This document shows positions 52,313 through 63,079 of a DNA stretch of 64,000 nucleotides, piece by piece. Numbering within the stretch: the first letter of the stretch is position 1; the number at the start of each line of letters is the position of its first letter. The stretch lies in contig CANEFX010000011.1 of assembly GCA_947426945.1 (NCBI GenBank), positions 1-64,000 of the forward strand, given 5' to 3'. Under the pieces are notes generated by a model that worked only from the letters and a program-made list of their open reading frames with translations, made no database searches and was not told where the DNA came from. Source of the stretch: an uncultured Bacillota bacterium (GTDB taxonomy: Bacteria; Bacillota; Clostridia; Oscillospirales; Oscillospiraceae). The position numbers were made by a program, and so were the translations under genes.

Positions 52313-53212
52313 ATGGTCATCAGCGGCTTTTCCGAACTGAAATCCCATCTGCGCAATCTGCCGCCCAAGACGGCGGTGGTAGCGGCGGCTCACGATAAGC
52401 ACACCCTCCAGGCGGTGTTTGAGGCCCGGCGAGATGGCCTGATCCGGCCCGTTTTAGTGGGGCAAAAAGAGAAAATTTTATCCATTGCTCACGGCTTTGG
52501 AGAGGAACTGGACCCTGCACATGTGGTGGACGCGGCGGAAGACGCCGCCTGCGCTGCCAGGTCGGTGGAGTTGATCCGCTCCGGGAAGGGGACCATGCTC
52601 ATTAAGGGGATGCTCCCCACCGGGACTTTGCTTAAGGCGGTGGTGCATAAGCAGGCGGGCATCCGCGCCAGTCAGGTCATGTCTCATGTGGCCATTCTGG
52701 ACGTGCCCGGCTACCACAAGCTGCTCTATGTCACCGACGGCGGTATGGTGGTGGCCCCGGACTTAGAGCAGAAGCGGCACATTCTGCAAAACGCGGTGGA
52801 TTTCTGCCGCTTCCTGGGCTATGACCGGCCCAAGGCGGCGGTGCTGTGCGCCGTGGAGACAGTGAGTCCTGCTATGCCCGAGACGGCGGACGCTGCTGTG
52901 CTGAAAGCAGAAGGGGAGCGGGGAGACTTTGGTCCCTGCATCGTGGAGGGGCCAATTTCCCTGGACCTGGCCACCGATGCCCGGGCCGCTCAAGTGAAGG
53001 GATACCGCAGTCCGGCGGCGGGGGATGCCGATATTCTCCTGGCCCCCTCCATCGCGGCGGGCAACCTGTTGGGCAAGTCCCTTTACGGGCTGGCAGGAGG
53101 GGAGATGGCCGGGGTGGTGCTGGGGGCGGCGGTGCCTATTACCGTCAATTCCAGGGGCGCAACGGCGGCGGAAAAATATTGGTCGATCATGATCTGCGCG
53201 GCGATGAAGTAG
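52313..53212 (+). CDS. ptb: Phosphate butyryltransferase
   Basis: A 299-residue member of the phosphate acetyl/butyryltransferase family, converting butyryl-CoA to butyryl-phosphate. Features are AAHDKHTLQAVFEARRDGLIRP at the N-terminus, LIKGMLPTGTLLKAV, the C-terminal DILLAPSIAAGNLLGKSLYG, and VPITVNSRGATAAEKYWSI. Length and the PTG.LLK block favour butyryl over acetyl transferases. AGAGG precedes the ATG. It is followed by the kinase gene 81 bases later, the standard Ptb-Buk arrangement giving ATP and butyrate (or branched-chain acids). Confidence 0.9.
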   Translation: MVISGFSELKSHLRNLPPKTAVVAAAHDKHTLQAVFEARRDGLIRPVLVGQKEKILSIAHGFGEELDPAHVVDAAEDAACAARSVELIRSGKGTMLIKGMLPTGTLLKAVVHKQAGIRASQVMSHVAILDVPGYHKLLYVTDGGMVVAPDLEQKRHILQNAVDFCRFLGYDRPKAAVLCAVETVSPAMPETADAAVLKAEGERGDFGPCIVEGPISLDLATDARAAQVKGYRSPAAGDADILLAPSIAAGNLLGKSLYGLAGGEMAGVVLGAAVPITVNSRGATAAEKYWSIMICAAMK

Positions 53213-53293
53213 GGGCGGTATCTGCCAGCCGCTTTCCAGGGGACGGTACAGAGGTCTCTCCCCTGCAAGAGATAAATAAAATCGGAGGTCGCT

Positions 53294-54385
53294 ATGTCAT
53301 ACGATATTTTAGTGCTGAATCCCGGCTCCACCAGCACCAAGGCGGCGGTATACCGGGACGAGTATTCCCTGATGGCCCGGAACGTGACCCACACCAACCA
53401 GGACCTGGCCCCCTATCCGGCGCTCAGCGGTCAGCTGGACTATCGAGTGGGTATGGTGCGCAGCTGGCTGGCTCTGGAGGGCTACGAGCTGTCCAATCTG
53501 TCCGCAGTGGTGGGCCGGGGGGGAATCATTCCCAACATCGTTTCCGGGGGCTATGCGGTGGACGAGGCCCTGGCAGACTGTCTGCTCCACCACACCGTTT
53601 TTGACCACGCCTCCAATCTGGGAGGACTGATGGCACGGGAGTTTGCCCTGCCTCTGGACATCCCCGCCTACATCTACGACGCGGTTACCAGCGACGAACT
53701 GCTCCCTGAGGCCCGGGTTACCGGCTTTAAAGAGGTCACCCGTACCAGTTTCTGTCATGTCCTCAACGCCAGAGCCACCGGCCACAAATACGCCCAGGCC
53801 ATGGGCCGGAGATATGAGGACATGAACCTGGTGGTGGCTCACTTGGGAGGCGGCATCTCAGTGTCCGCCCACAGCCGGGGACGAATCATCGACTCGGTGT
53901 CCGACGACGCGGGACCTTTTTCTCCTGACCGGGGAGGTAGCCTGAACATGCTGTATGTGCTGGATATGTGCTACTCCGGCAGGTACACCAAGGCAGAGAT
54001 GACCAAAAAGCTCCGAGGAGAGGGGGGAATGTCCGCTCTGTTGGGCACCCACGACTGCCAGGAGGTGGAGCGGCGCATCGCCCAGGGGGACGAGTGGGCC
54101 GCTCTGGTCTATCAGGCCCAGGCTCTTCAGATCGCCAAGGGAATCGGGACCATGCTGGCCTGTTTTACCGGGCTGATTGACGCGGTGATTCTCACCGGCG
54201 GACTGGCCAACTCGAAGATGCTCACCGGCAAGGTGATCGACTACCTGCACAATCTCTGCCGGGTGGTGGTGCTCCCCGGGGAGAACGAGATGGAGGCCCT
54301 TGCCCTTGGCGGACTGCGCATCCTTCGAGGGGAGGAATCCGTCCACCAGTACCACCCCGTCTGCCCCGTGGGGAGTCAGGGGTAG
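53294..54385 (+). CDS. buk: Butyrate kinase
   Basis: A 363-residue ASKHA-fold kinase making ATP and butyrate from butyryl-phosphate. The N-terminal phosphate loop ILVLNPGSTSTKAAVY, VVGRGGIIPNIVSGGYAV, LVVAHLGGGISVSAHSRG and IDAVILTGGLANSK are typical. GGAGG precedes the ATG. With ptb upstream this completes substrate-level phosphorylation. Isobutyrate or isovalerate could also be handled by such enzymes. Confidence 0.93.
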   Translation: MSYDILVLNPGSTSTKAAVYRDEYSLMARNVTHTNQDLAPYPALSGQLDYRVGMVRSWLALEGYELSNLSAVVGRGGIIPNIVSGGYAVDEALADCLLHHTVFDHASNLGGLMAREFALPLDIPAYIYDAVTSDELLPEARVTGFKEVTRTSFCHVLNARATGHKYAQAMGRRYEDMNLVVAHLGGGISVSAHSRGRIIDSVSDDAGPFSPDRGGSLNMLYVLDMCYSGRYTKAEMTKKLRGEGGMSALLGTHDCQEVERRIAQGDEWAALVYQAQALQIAKGIGTMLACFTGLIDAVILTGGLANSKMLTGKVIDYLHNLCRVVVLPGENEMEALALGGLRILRGEESVHQYHPVCPVGSQG

Positions 54386-54431
54386 GATGTTCAAATATCG
54401 TACAGATATTGCCCCACAGGGGGCCCCAGCC

Positions 54432-54459
54432 TTGACAACGGCGCTGTAATTGCTATAAT
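54432..54459 (+). promoter_or_regulatory. Promoter of the ATP synthase operon
   Basis: TTGACA (54432-54437), 16 bases, TATAAT (54454-54459): both hexamers perfect, about 70 bases before atpB. Confidence 0.85.
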
Positions 54460-54530
54460 GTGGGAGACATTGGTATGCCCCGTGAAGACGTATGAGATAA
54501 GGGGATAAAGCATTAAAGAAGGGATAACGG

Positions 54531-55355
54531 ATGAAACACAGAAAAAGAGGACTGGTCCTGTGGGCTGCGGCGGTGCTGGTGCTTCTGGCGGGCGCGCTTC
54601 TGGCCGGATCACCGGGCCGGTCGGAGAATGTGCAGGAGGCGATGCGGGACGCGGTGCTCCACAGTGTGAACCGGATCAGCCTCTTTGGCCTGAAGGAGGT
54701 CAACCCCGGGATGATTTCCGCTTTCCTGGTGACCGGGGCGCTGCTTCTGGCAGCCGCTGTGGTACGCCTGTTTGTCATCCCCAGGTTTCAATACATGCCG
54801 GGGAGGTTCCAGATGGTGCTGGAGCAGGCGGTGGGGATGTTCGACGGCATGGCCAGGAACAGCAGTCCCCATCGTTTCCGGTTTGTAGGCGCTTACATTT
54901 TTGCCGCTGGGGCTTTTATCTTTGTAGGGACCCTCTTTGAACTGCTGGGGCTCCAGGCTGTTACAGTTCACGGACACCCCATCACCCTGCCTGCCCCGCT
55001 GTCCGACGTCAATGCGGCCATCGCCATGGGCACCCTGTCCTATCTGGTGATCCTCTCCGGCGGGGTCGCCGCCAACGGGATGAAGGGGGTGGGCAGGACG
55101 CTGAAGGAGTTCTCCCTGCCTATATCTATGAGCTTCCGCCTTTTCGGCGCATTGCTCAGCGGTCTGCTGGTGACAGAGCTGGTATACTATTATGTAAACC
55201 TGAGCTTTGTCCTGCCAGTGGTTGTCGGTGTGCTGTTCACGCTGCTCCACGCGTTGATTCAGACCTATGTGCTCACCATGCTGGTGTCCATGTACTATGG
55301 TGAGGTGTCTGAGCCTGCTCCGAAAAATAAAAAGATTCATACTGTACAGAAATAA
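54531..55355 (+). CDS. atpB: ATP synthase F0 subunit a
   Basis: A 274-residue membrane stator subunit that, with the c ring, forms the ion path. The essential arginine of helix 5 is in FSLPISMSFRLFGALLSG, and a last helix runs LLHALIQTYVLTMLVSMYYGE as expected. It heads the operon a-c-b-(delta-alpha)-gamma-beta-epsilon. No i or Z gene precedes it. AAGGG upstream supports the ATG at 54531. Confidence 0.93.
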   Translation: MKHRKRGLVLWAAAVLVLLAGALLAGSPGRSENVQEAMRDAVLHSVNRISLFGLKEVNPGMISAFLVTGALLLAAAVVRLFVIPRFQYMPGRFQMVLEQAVGMFDGMARNSSPHRFRFVGAYIFAAGAFIFVGTLFELLGLQAVTVHGHPITLPAPLSDVNAAIAMGTLSYLVILSGGVAANGMKGVGRTLKEFSLPISMSFRLFGALLSGLLVTELVYYYVNLSFVLPVVVGVLFTLLHALIQTYVLTMLVSMYYGEVSEPAPKNKKIHTVQK

Positions 55356-55373
55356 AATTAGGGGGTTTTTATC

Positions 55374-55730
55374 ATGAAACAGCTGATGAAAAGAATTTTA
55401 GTTCTGGCCGGCGCCCTGGTGCTGACCATGTCCCTGGCCGCGCCCGCCTTTGCCGCCGGCGAGCCCGGCGCTGACGGAGAGACCGCCGCGGTGCAGGAGG
55501 ACAGTACCCTGGGCATGAAGGCCATCGCGGCGGGCATCGCCGTAGGCGTTGCCGCCGCCGGCGGCGCCGTGGGTATGGGCCTGGCCACTGCCAAGTCCGC
55601 CGAGAGCATTGCCCGCCAGCCTGAGGCCGACGGCAAGGTCCGTACTACGCTGATGCTGGGCCTGGTCTTTATTGAAACGGCCATCATCTACGCCCTGCTG
55701 GTGGTCATCCTGATTATCTTTGTACTGTAA
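55374..55730 (+). CDS. atpE: ATP synthase F0 subunit c with N-terminal signal peptide
   Basis: 118 residues, against about 80 for a usual c subunit. The extra N-terminus is a classic signal peptide (MKQLMKRILVLAGALVLTMS, cleavage-like AAPAFA-A) followed by a short acidic linker. The two-helix hairpin then has the polar loop SIARQPEADGKV and the ion-binding Glu in GLVFIETAIIYALL. The Gln that helps bind Na+ in sodium-type c rings is Met here (AVGMGLA), while the E-T and Tyr positions look sodium-like, so the coupling ion is unclear. The linker should lie outside the cell if cleaved. Confidence 0.92.
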   Translation: MKQLMKRILVLAGALVLTMSLAAPAFAAGEPGADGETAAVQEDSTLGMKAIAAGIAVGVAAAGGAVGMGLATAKSAESIARQPEADGKVRTTLMLGLVFIETAIIYALLVVILIIFVL

Positions 55731-55744
55731 GGCAGGTGGGAAAT

Positions 55745-56227
55745 ATGCCGCTGAATATTGATTGGCAGCAGATCCTGCTGCACTGGATGAATCTGGCTAT
55801 CCTCACCGGCGGGCTGTATTTTCTGCTGTATAAGCCGGTCAAGGACTTTATGGCCAAGCGGGAAGCGCACTACCGCAGCCTGGACGAGGAAGCCGCGGCG
55901 AAGCTGGCGGAGGCAGAGCGGATCAAGGCGGAGTGTCAGGCCAAGCTGGACGGCGCCGATGAGGAGATTCGGCAGATGAAAGCCAGAGTACAGCAGGCCG
56001 CCCAGAAGTCGGCCGAGGAGCAGCTGGCCCAGGCGCACGGACAGGCCAGACAGATCGTAGCCCACGCCCAGGCCGAGGCGGAACACAGCCGGGAGCGGGT
56101 GTTGAAGGAGTCCCAGCGGGAGCTGCGGAAGCTGGCCGCTCAGGCTACCAGGAAACTGGCCTTCCATGCCGACCCCTTCGACCAGTTCCTGGACCTGGCT
56201 GAGGAGGGGGAAGAGTATGAGGAGTGA
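55745..56227 (+). CDS. atpF: ATP synthase F0 subunit b
   Basis: A 160-residue stator stalk subunit: one N-terminal helix in the membrane (IDWQQILLHWMNLAILTGGL) and a long charged coiled coil (residues 35-140). I start at the ATG at 55745, five bases after AGGTGG, rather than the GTG at 55736. The gene overlaps the start of the delta-alpha fusion by 11 bases. No delta N-terminal domain is attached to this b, unlike the b-delta fusions of mycobacteria. Confidence 0.9.
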   Translation: MPLNIDWQQILLHWMNLAILTGGLYFLLYKPVKDFMAKREAHYRSLDEEAAAKLAEAERIKAECQAKLDGADEEIRQMKARVQQAAQKSAEEQLAQAHGQARQIVAHAQAEAEHSRERVLKESQRELRKLAAQATRKLAFHADPFDQFLDLAEEGEEYEE

Positions 56228-57977
56228 CAGAAGCGGTTTGACGGCGGAGCTGCGCAGCGCAAAGGAGCCCACCCAGGACCAGCAGCGCCGCTTCGCTGAA
56301 TTTCTCTCCAAAAAATACAGGCGTAAGGTCCCTCTGCGTTGGGAGCGGGACGACTCTCTGCGCTCGGGATTTCAGCTCCGGGTGGGTTCCGATGTGTACG
56401 ACTGGAGCCTGAACGGCCGGGTTCGACAGTTTCAGGACTATCTGCGCCAGCTCCAGCCTGGTCAGGAGGAGCTGCTTCCCCTGATGCATCAGGCTGTAGA
56501 GGACTGGTCCCTGGCTGTGGTGCCGGAGGAGATCGGCACCGTGCTGACGGTTGACAGCGAGATCGCCGTTGTCACCGGCCTGGAGCACGCCCAATACGGG
56601 GAAATCCTGGTGTTTACCTCGGGTGTAAAGGGGATGGTTCAGGACCTGCGCCGGAACAAGGCCAGCTGCATCATCTTCGGAGACGCGGAAGAGATCAGCG
56701 CAGGCAGCATTGTCCGCCGGACCAAAAAGACCGCCGGCATGCCGGTGGGTGACCAGTTTCTGGGCCGGGTGGTGGATGCCCTGGGCGTCCCCATGGACGG
56801 CAGAGGCCGCATTGAAGCTGAGAGTTACCGCCCCGTGGAGGCGCCCGCCCCCGGTATTTTGGACCGCCAGCCGGTTAACACCCCCATGGAGACGGGGCTG
56901 CTGACTATCGACTCCATGTTTCCCATCGGTCGGGGCCAGCGCGAGTTGATTATCGGTGACCGGCAGACCGGAAAGACTGCTATCGCCCTGGACACCATTC
57001 TGAACCAGAAGGGCAAAGATGTGGTGTGTATCTATGTGTCCATCGGACAAAAAACCAGTTCGGTGGCCCAGATGGTGGAGAACCTGAGCCGCCGGGGGGC
57101 CATGAGCTATACCTGTGTGGTCAGCGCGCCCGCGGGAGCGTCGGCGGCGCTGCAATATATCGCACCCTACGCCGGCTGCGCCCTGGGGGAATATTTTATG
57201 CACCGGGGGCGGGATGTGCTGATCGTTTATGACGATCTGAGCAAGCACGCCATCGCCTATCGGGCCCTGTCTCTGCTGCTGGAGCGCTCCCCCGGCCGGG
57301 AGGCCTATCCGGGGGATGTGTTTTATCTCCATTCCCGTCTGCTGGAGCGGGCTGCCCACCTCAGTGACGAGCTGGGGGGCGGCAGCATGACTGCCCTGCC
57401 CATTGTGGAGACCCAGGCGGGAGATGTGTCCGCTTATATCCCCACCAATATCATTTCCATCACTGACGGACAGATTTTTCTGGAGGGCGACCTGTTCTTC
57501 TCAGGCCAGCGTCCCGCTGTCAATGTAGGTCTGTCCGTGTCCCGGGTGGGCGGCGACGCTCAGACCAAGGCCATGAAAAAGGCCGCGGGCACTCTGCGCC
57601 TGGAGCTGGCCCAGTACCGGGAGATGGAGGTGTTTACCCAGTTTTCCAGCGATCTGGACGAGGCCACTAAGCGTCAGCTGGCCTATGGACAGGGGCTGAT
57701 GCGCCTGCTGCGCCAGCCCCAGTATGCTCCCTTCTCCCAGCATCAGCAGGTGGTGGTGCTGACGGCTGCCCTGAACCATGTGATGCAGGATATCCCGCCG
57801 GAGGAGATGGGAGAGTTCCGCGGTCGTCTGCTGGCCTATGTGGAGGAGGCCTCCCCGGATCTGTGCCGGCGGGTGGATATGACCGGACTGCTCACCCCGG
57901 AGGATCGGGAGGAGATATTGGCCCTGTCCCGGAAATTTTTGACGGTTTTCCGGAATGGCGGGAAGAGAGGCGCCTGA
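56217..57977 (+). CDS. atpA: ATP synthase delta(C-terminal domain)-alpha fusion subunit
   Basis: 586 residues, against about 505 for an ordinary alpha. Residues 8-80 match the C-terminal domain of delta/OSCP: EFLSKKYRRKVPLRWERDDS, then SGFQLRVGSDVYDWSLNGR, in the same order as the E. coli delta motif RKV.L...D.S...G...R.G..V.D.S..GR. From about residue 84 it is a normal alpha subunit: GTVLTVDSEIAVVTGLEH, Walker A GDRQTGKTAI and VSRVGGDAQTKAMKK. No separate atpH exists in the operon and the delta N-terminal domain is missing. The ATG at 56217 overlaps atpF; an earlier ATG at 56166 lies deep inside atpF. The fusion would give three delta-like domains per F1. Confidence 0.9.
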   Translation: MRSDRSGLTAELRSAKEPTQDQQRRFAEFLSKKYRRKVPLRWERDDSLRSGFQLRVGSDVYDWSLNGRVRQFQDYLRQLQPGQEELLPLMHQAVEDWSLAVVPEEIGTVLTVDSEIAVVTGLEHAQYGEILVFTSGVKGMVQDLRRNKASCIIFGDAEEISAGSIVRRTKKTAGMPVGDQFLGRVVDALGVPMDGRGRIEAESYRPVEAPAPGILDRQPVNTPMETGLLTIDSMFPIGRGQRELIIGDRQTGKTAIALDTILNQKGKDVVCIYVSIGQKTSSVAQMVENLSRRGAMSYTCVVSAPAGASAALQYIAPYAGCALGEYFMHRGRDVLIVYDDLSKHAIAYRALSLLLERSPGREAYPGDVFYLHSRLLERAAHLSDELGGGSMTALPIVETQAGDVSAYIPTNIISITDGQIFLEGDLFFSGQRPAVNVGLSVSRVGGDAQTKAMKKAAGTLRLELAQYREMEVFTQFSSDLDEATKRQLAYGQGLMRLLRQPQYAPFSQHQQVVVLTAALNHVMQDIPPEEMGEFRGRLLAYVEEASPDLCRRVDMTGLLTPEDREEILALSRKFLTVFRNGGKRGA

Positions 57978-57978
57978 T

Positions 57979-60694
<2,716 letters not shown>

Positions 60695-60712
60695 AAAGGA
60701 AAGGCGGAAGGT

Positions 60713-61549
60713 ATGTATCAGTACGGCGGGAGCGTGCTCTATCACTATACCGATTTTCAGGCGGTGGACGGCATCCTCCGTCAGGCCCAGCTCCGGGTCA
60801 ACAATGTGCTGCGGATGAACGATTCGGCGGAGATGCGCCACTTTATGACCCGGCTGTGCAGCGCCATTGTAGATCGGCTGAATCAGGACGGAGAGAGCCG
60901 CCGCACGGAGGAGGTGCGCAGCCTGTTCCGGGCGGAGATGAAGAAGGAGTACTCCGCCTACGCCGCCTGCTTCTCCTTCCACCGGGACGACGCGGCCCAG
61001 TGGGAGCGTTACGGCAACCGGGGCCGGGGGATATGTATCGCCTTTCAGCGAGAGTACCTGGAGAAGATTGCCCAAGGGCCGCTCTCCCTCCAGGCAGTGT
61101 TTTACCAGAACAGCATGGCAGGCCATCCCATGGTAGAGGTGTTCTGCCGGCTGGTTCGGGACGAAGAGGAGCTCTCCGGGGAGAATCCCGCCGTGAGAAA
61201 GGCCATGTGCGACGCCTGGGCCTGCTCGGTATCCTTCAAGCACCCCTCCTTCCGCTCAGAGTATGAGATGCGCCTGGTGGTCTCCCCCTTTGAGAAGGAG
61301 GCCTTCCACATTCGGCCCTGCTACCACATTACAAAGGAACGGATCAAGAAATATTATCCCCTGGATTTGAGGGCCATGTGTGAAAAGATCGGTATCGGGA
61401 TAGAGGACCTTGTAACTGAGATGATCATCGGACCAGACTCCACCCAGTCCCCGGCCATGTTCCGGGACTACCTGCGGGACAACGGTCTGCACAGACTGGC
61501 GGAGCGGGTCGCCCTGTCCGACTGCCCCTTGCGGACACTGCCCATATAG
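60713..61549 (+). CDS. DUF2971-like protein at the end of the ATP synthase operon
   Basis: A 278-residue protein of the DUF2971 type. It starts VLYHYTDFQAVDGILRQAQLRVNN, with the LYHYT and N(D/S) pattern, and has SAYAACFSFHRDDAAQWERYG followed by GRGICIAFQREYL, the family's C-F-S-...-D...W..YG..G.GICI.F block. The function of the family is unknown. It begins 18 bases after atpC with AAAGG-type ribosome binding bases and no terminator between, so it is probably cotranscribed, an unusual partner for ATP synthase genes. Confidence 0.8.
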   Translation: MYQYGGSVLYHYTDFQAVDGILRQAQLRVNNVLRMNDSAEMRHFMTRLCSAIVDRLNQDGESRRTEEVRSLFRAEMKKEYSAYAACFSFHRDDAAQWERYGNRGRGICIAFQREYLEKIAQGPLSLQAVFYQNSMAGHPMVEVFCRLVRDEEELSGENPAVRKAMCDAWACSVSFKHPSFRSEYEMRLVVSPFEKEAFHIRPCYHITKERIKKYYPLDLRAMCEKIGIGIEDLVTEMIIGPDSTQSPAMFRDYLRDNGLHRLAERVALSDCPLRTLPI

Positions 61550-61570
61550 TGTTTTACGTCTGTGAAAGAG

Positions 61571-61597
61571 CGCCCGGCAAGTGTTTTGCCGGGCGTT
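61571..61597. terminator. Terminator between the ATP synthase operon and the MATE gene
   Basis: A 10-bp perfect stem, CGCCCGGCAA (61571-61580) with TTGCCGGGCG (61586-61595), and a 5-base loop, placed between the convergent ends of the DUF2971 gene and the MATE gene. Confidence 0.75.
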
Positions 61598-61602
61598 CTG
61601 CG

Positions 61603-62934
61603 TTACTCAGCGGCGGACAGCCGCATCTGATCCCTCCGAACCAGGATGCCCCAGAAGGTCACCACCCCCACCCATCCCAGGCCGGAAGCCAGGGCCACGG
61701 CGGGCAGACCCATGGCGGGAGCCAGCAAGAAGGACAGGATTACCCGCAGAGAGATGTGGCCCGTGGCCCCGATGACCGGGATATTGACCAGGCCCCGGCC
61801 CCGGAAGTAGCCGGCCTGGCCGCTGCCCAGAAAGTTGAACAGGTAGAAGCAGGCTACCAGGCGGAGATAGCCCATGGCGGAGGCCAGGCTGGAGGCCCCC
61901 CCGGCGGGCAGTACAAGCTTCAGGCAGGGCTCCGCGCCCAGGATCATTGTCAGCGATATGAAGAGGCCAAAGGCGGCCAGCAGCCTCTCTCCTCTGACAA
62001 ATCCTTCCCGAACCCGTCTGGTCTTACCAGCCCCGGTGTTCTGGCCGGTAAAGACGGCGACCGCCGCCGCGCCGCTGTCCCCAAAGGAATTGGCAAAGCC
62101 CTCTACCCGGGTGGCGGCGGTAAAAGCCACGATGGCCTCCTCACCCAGAGAATTTACCACGCCCTGGACCAGCAGCTTGCCGATGTAGAGATTGCACATG
62201 TGCAGGGCGGTGACAAAGCTGAACCGGGCGGTGCGTCCGAGCAGAGGGAGGTCCATCACCATATCCTCCCGGTGGAACATCAGGTGGGGAAAGCGCAGGC
62301 GGAGATAGGCGGCGCACAGCCCGGCGGCCAGGGCCTGGGACAGTACGGTGGCCAGCGCAGCCCCCTCTGTCCCCATAGACAGCCCGGCCACAAGGGCCAG
62401 GTCCAGAGCCAGATTGACCCCCATGGACAGAGCCAGAAATCCCAGGGCCGCCCGGGTGTTGCCCACCGCCCGGAGTACGCCGGAGACCAGATGATAGGCG
62501 AAGGCGGCGGGAAATCCCAGAAAAATGATGCGCAGATAGTCCGCGGCAGGGGCAGCCACGCTGTCTGGAGTTTGAAGCAGGGCCAGCAGGGGGGACAGAA
62601 CCAGCAGGCCCAGGGCCGTCAGCAGTATGCAGACCCCGGTCCCGAAGAGACCGGACAGATAGAAGTCCCGGCGGAAGGAGGGGCCGTCCTCTGCGCCGTA
62701 GAACTGGGAGAGGAGGGTCCCCACCCCGTCGCAGCCGCCGCTGATAAGAAACAGGAAGAGATTCATCACCGAACCGGCCACCCCCACCGCGGCAAAGGCG
62801 GCGTCCCCCACAAAACGGCCCACGATCACCGCGTCTATGGTGTTATACAGCTGCTGGAGGATATTTCCCGCCAGCAGGGGGACGGACAGGGCGATCAACT
62901 GGCGGCTGATGTTTCCCTGGGTAAGCTGATTCAT
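61603..62934 (-). CDS. MATE-family multidrug/metabolite exporter
   Basis: A 443-residue, 12-helix antiporter of the MATE family, which expels cationic drugs or metabolites using Na+ or H+. Features are QLIALSVPLLAGNILQQLYNTIDAVIVG at the N-terminus, then FVGDAAFAAVGVAGS, and the matching second-half segment LVQGVVNSLGEEAIVAFTAATRVE. AAAAGGAG precedes the ATG. It is divergent from the LysR gene at the right edge, its likely regulator. It could export a fermentation product or toxic amine, but its substrate is not known. Confidence 0.9.
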   Translation of the reverse strand: MNQLTQGNISRQLIALSVPLLAGNILQQLYNTIDAVIVGRFVGDAAFAAVGVAGSVMNLFLFLISGGCDGVGTLLSQFYGAEDGPSFRRDFYLSGLFGTGVCILLTALGLLVLSPLLALLQTPDSVAAPAADYLRIIFLGFPAAFAYHLVSGVLRAVGNTRAALGFLALSMGVNLALDLALVAGLSMGTEGAALATVLSQALAAGLCAAYLRLRFPHLMFHREDMVMDLPLLGRTARFSFVTALHMCNLYIGKLLVQGVVNSLGEEAIVAFTAATRVEGFANSFGDSGAAAVAVFTGQNTGAGKTRRVREGFVRGERLLAAFGLFISLTMILGAEPCLKLVLPAGGASSLASAMGYLRLVACFYLFNFLGSGQAGYFRGRGLVNIPVIGATGHISLRVILSFLLAPAMGLPAVALASGLGWVGVVTFWGILVRRDQMRLSAAE

Positions 62935-63014
62935 GATACCGCTCCTTTTGTGGAAGATTTTCGAGGCCGGCGGAGCCGGCCCGCTGTGGAACAGTATAGT
63001 GCAAAAGATATCCC

Positions 63015-63043
63015 TTGTAAAATGCTGATTATTTCACTATAAT
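63015..63043 (+). promoter_or_regulatory. Promoter of the right-edge LysR gene
   Basis: TTGTAA (63015-63020), 17 bases, TATAAT (63038-63043), about 37 bases before the LysR start codon. Confidence 0.75.
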
Positions 63044-63062
63044 ATAATCTATATATTATATT
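63041..63062. promoter_or_regulatory. AT-rich palindrome, candidate LysR operator
   Basis: AATATAAT-CTATAT-ATTATATT is a perfect 8-bp inverted repeat overlapping the -10 box of the LysR promoter, suited to negative autoregulation and control of the divergent MATE gene. Confidence 0.5.
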
Positions 63063-63079
63063 TGGAAGGAGGAGAGCTT

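Noticed and set aside
55374-55730. Firm call of a sodium-coupled c ring
   Set aside because: The Gln ligand position is Met, so the visible residues do not settle H+ against Na+.
61549-63042. 497-codon plus-strand frame over the MATE gene
   Set aside because: Antisense shadow; the MATE protein on the minus strand is clear in sequence and start.
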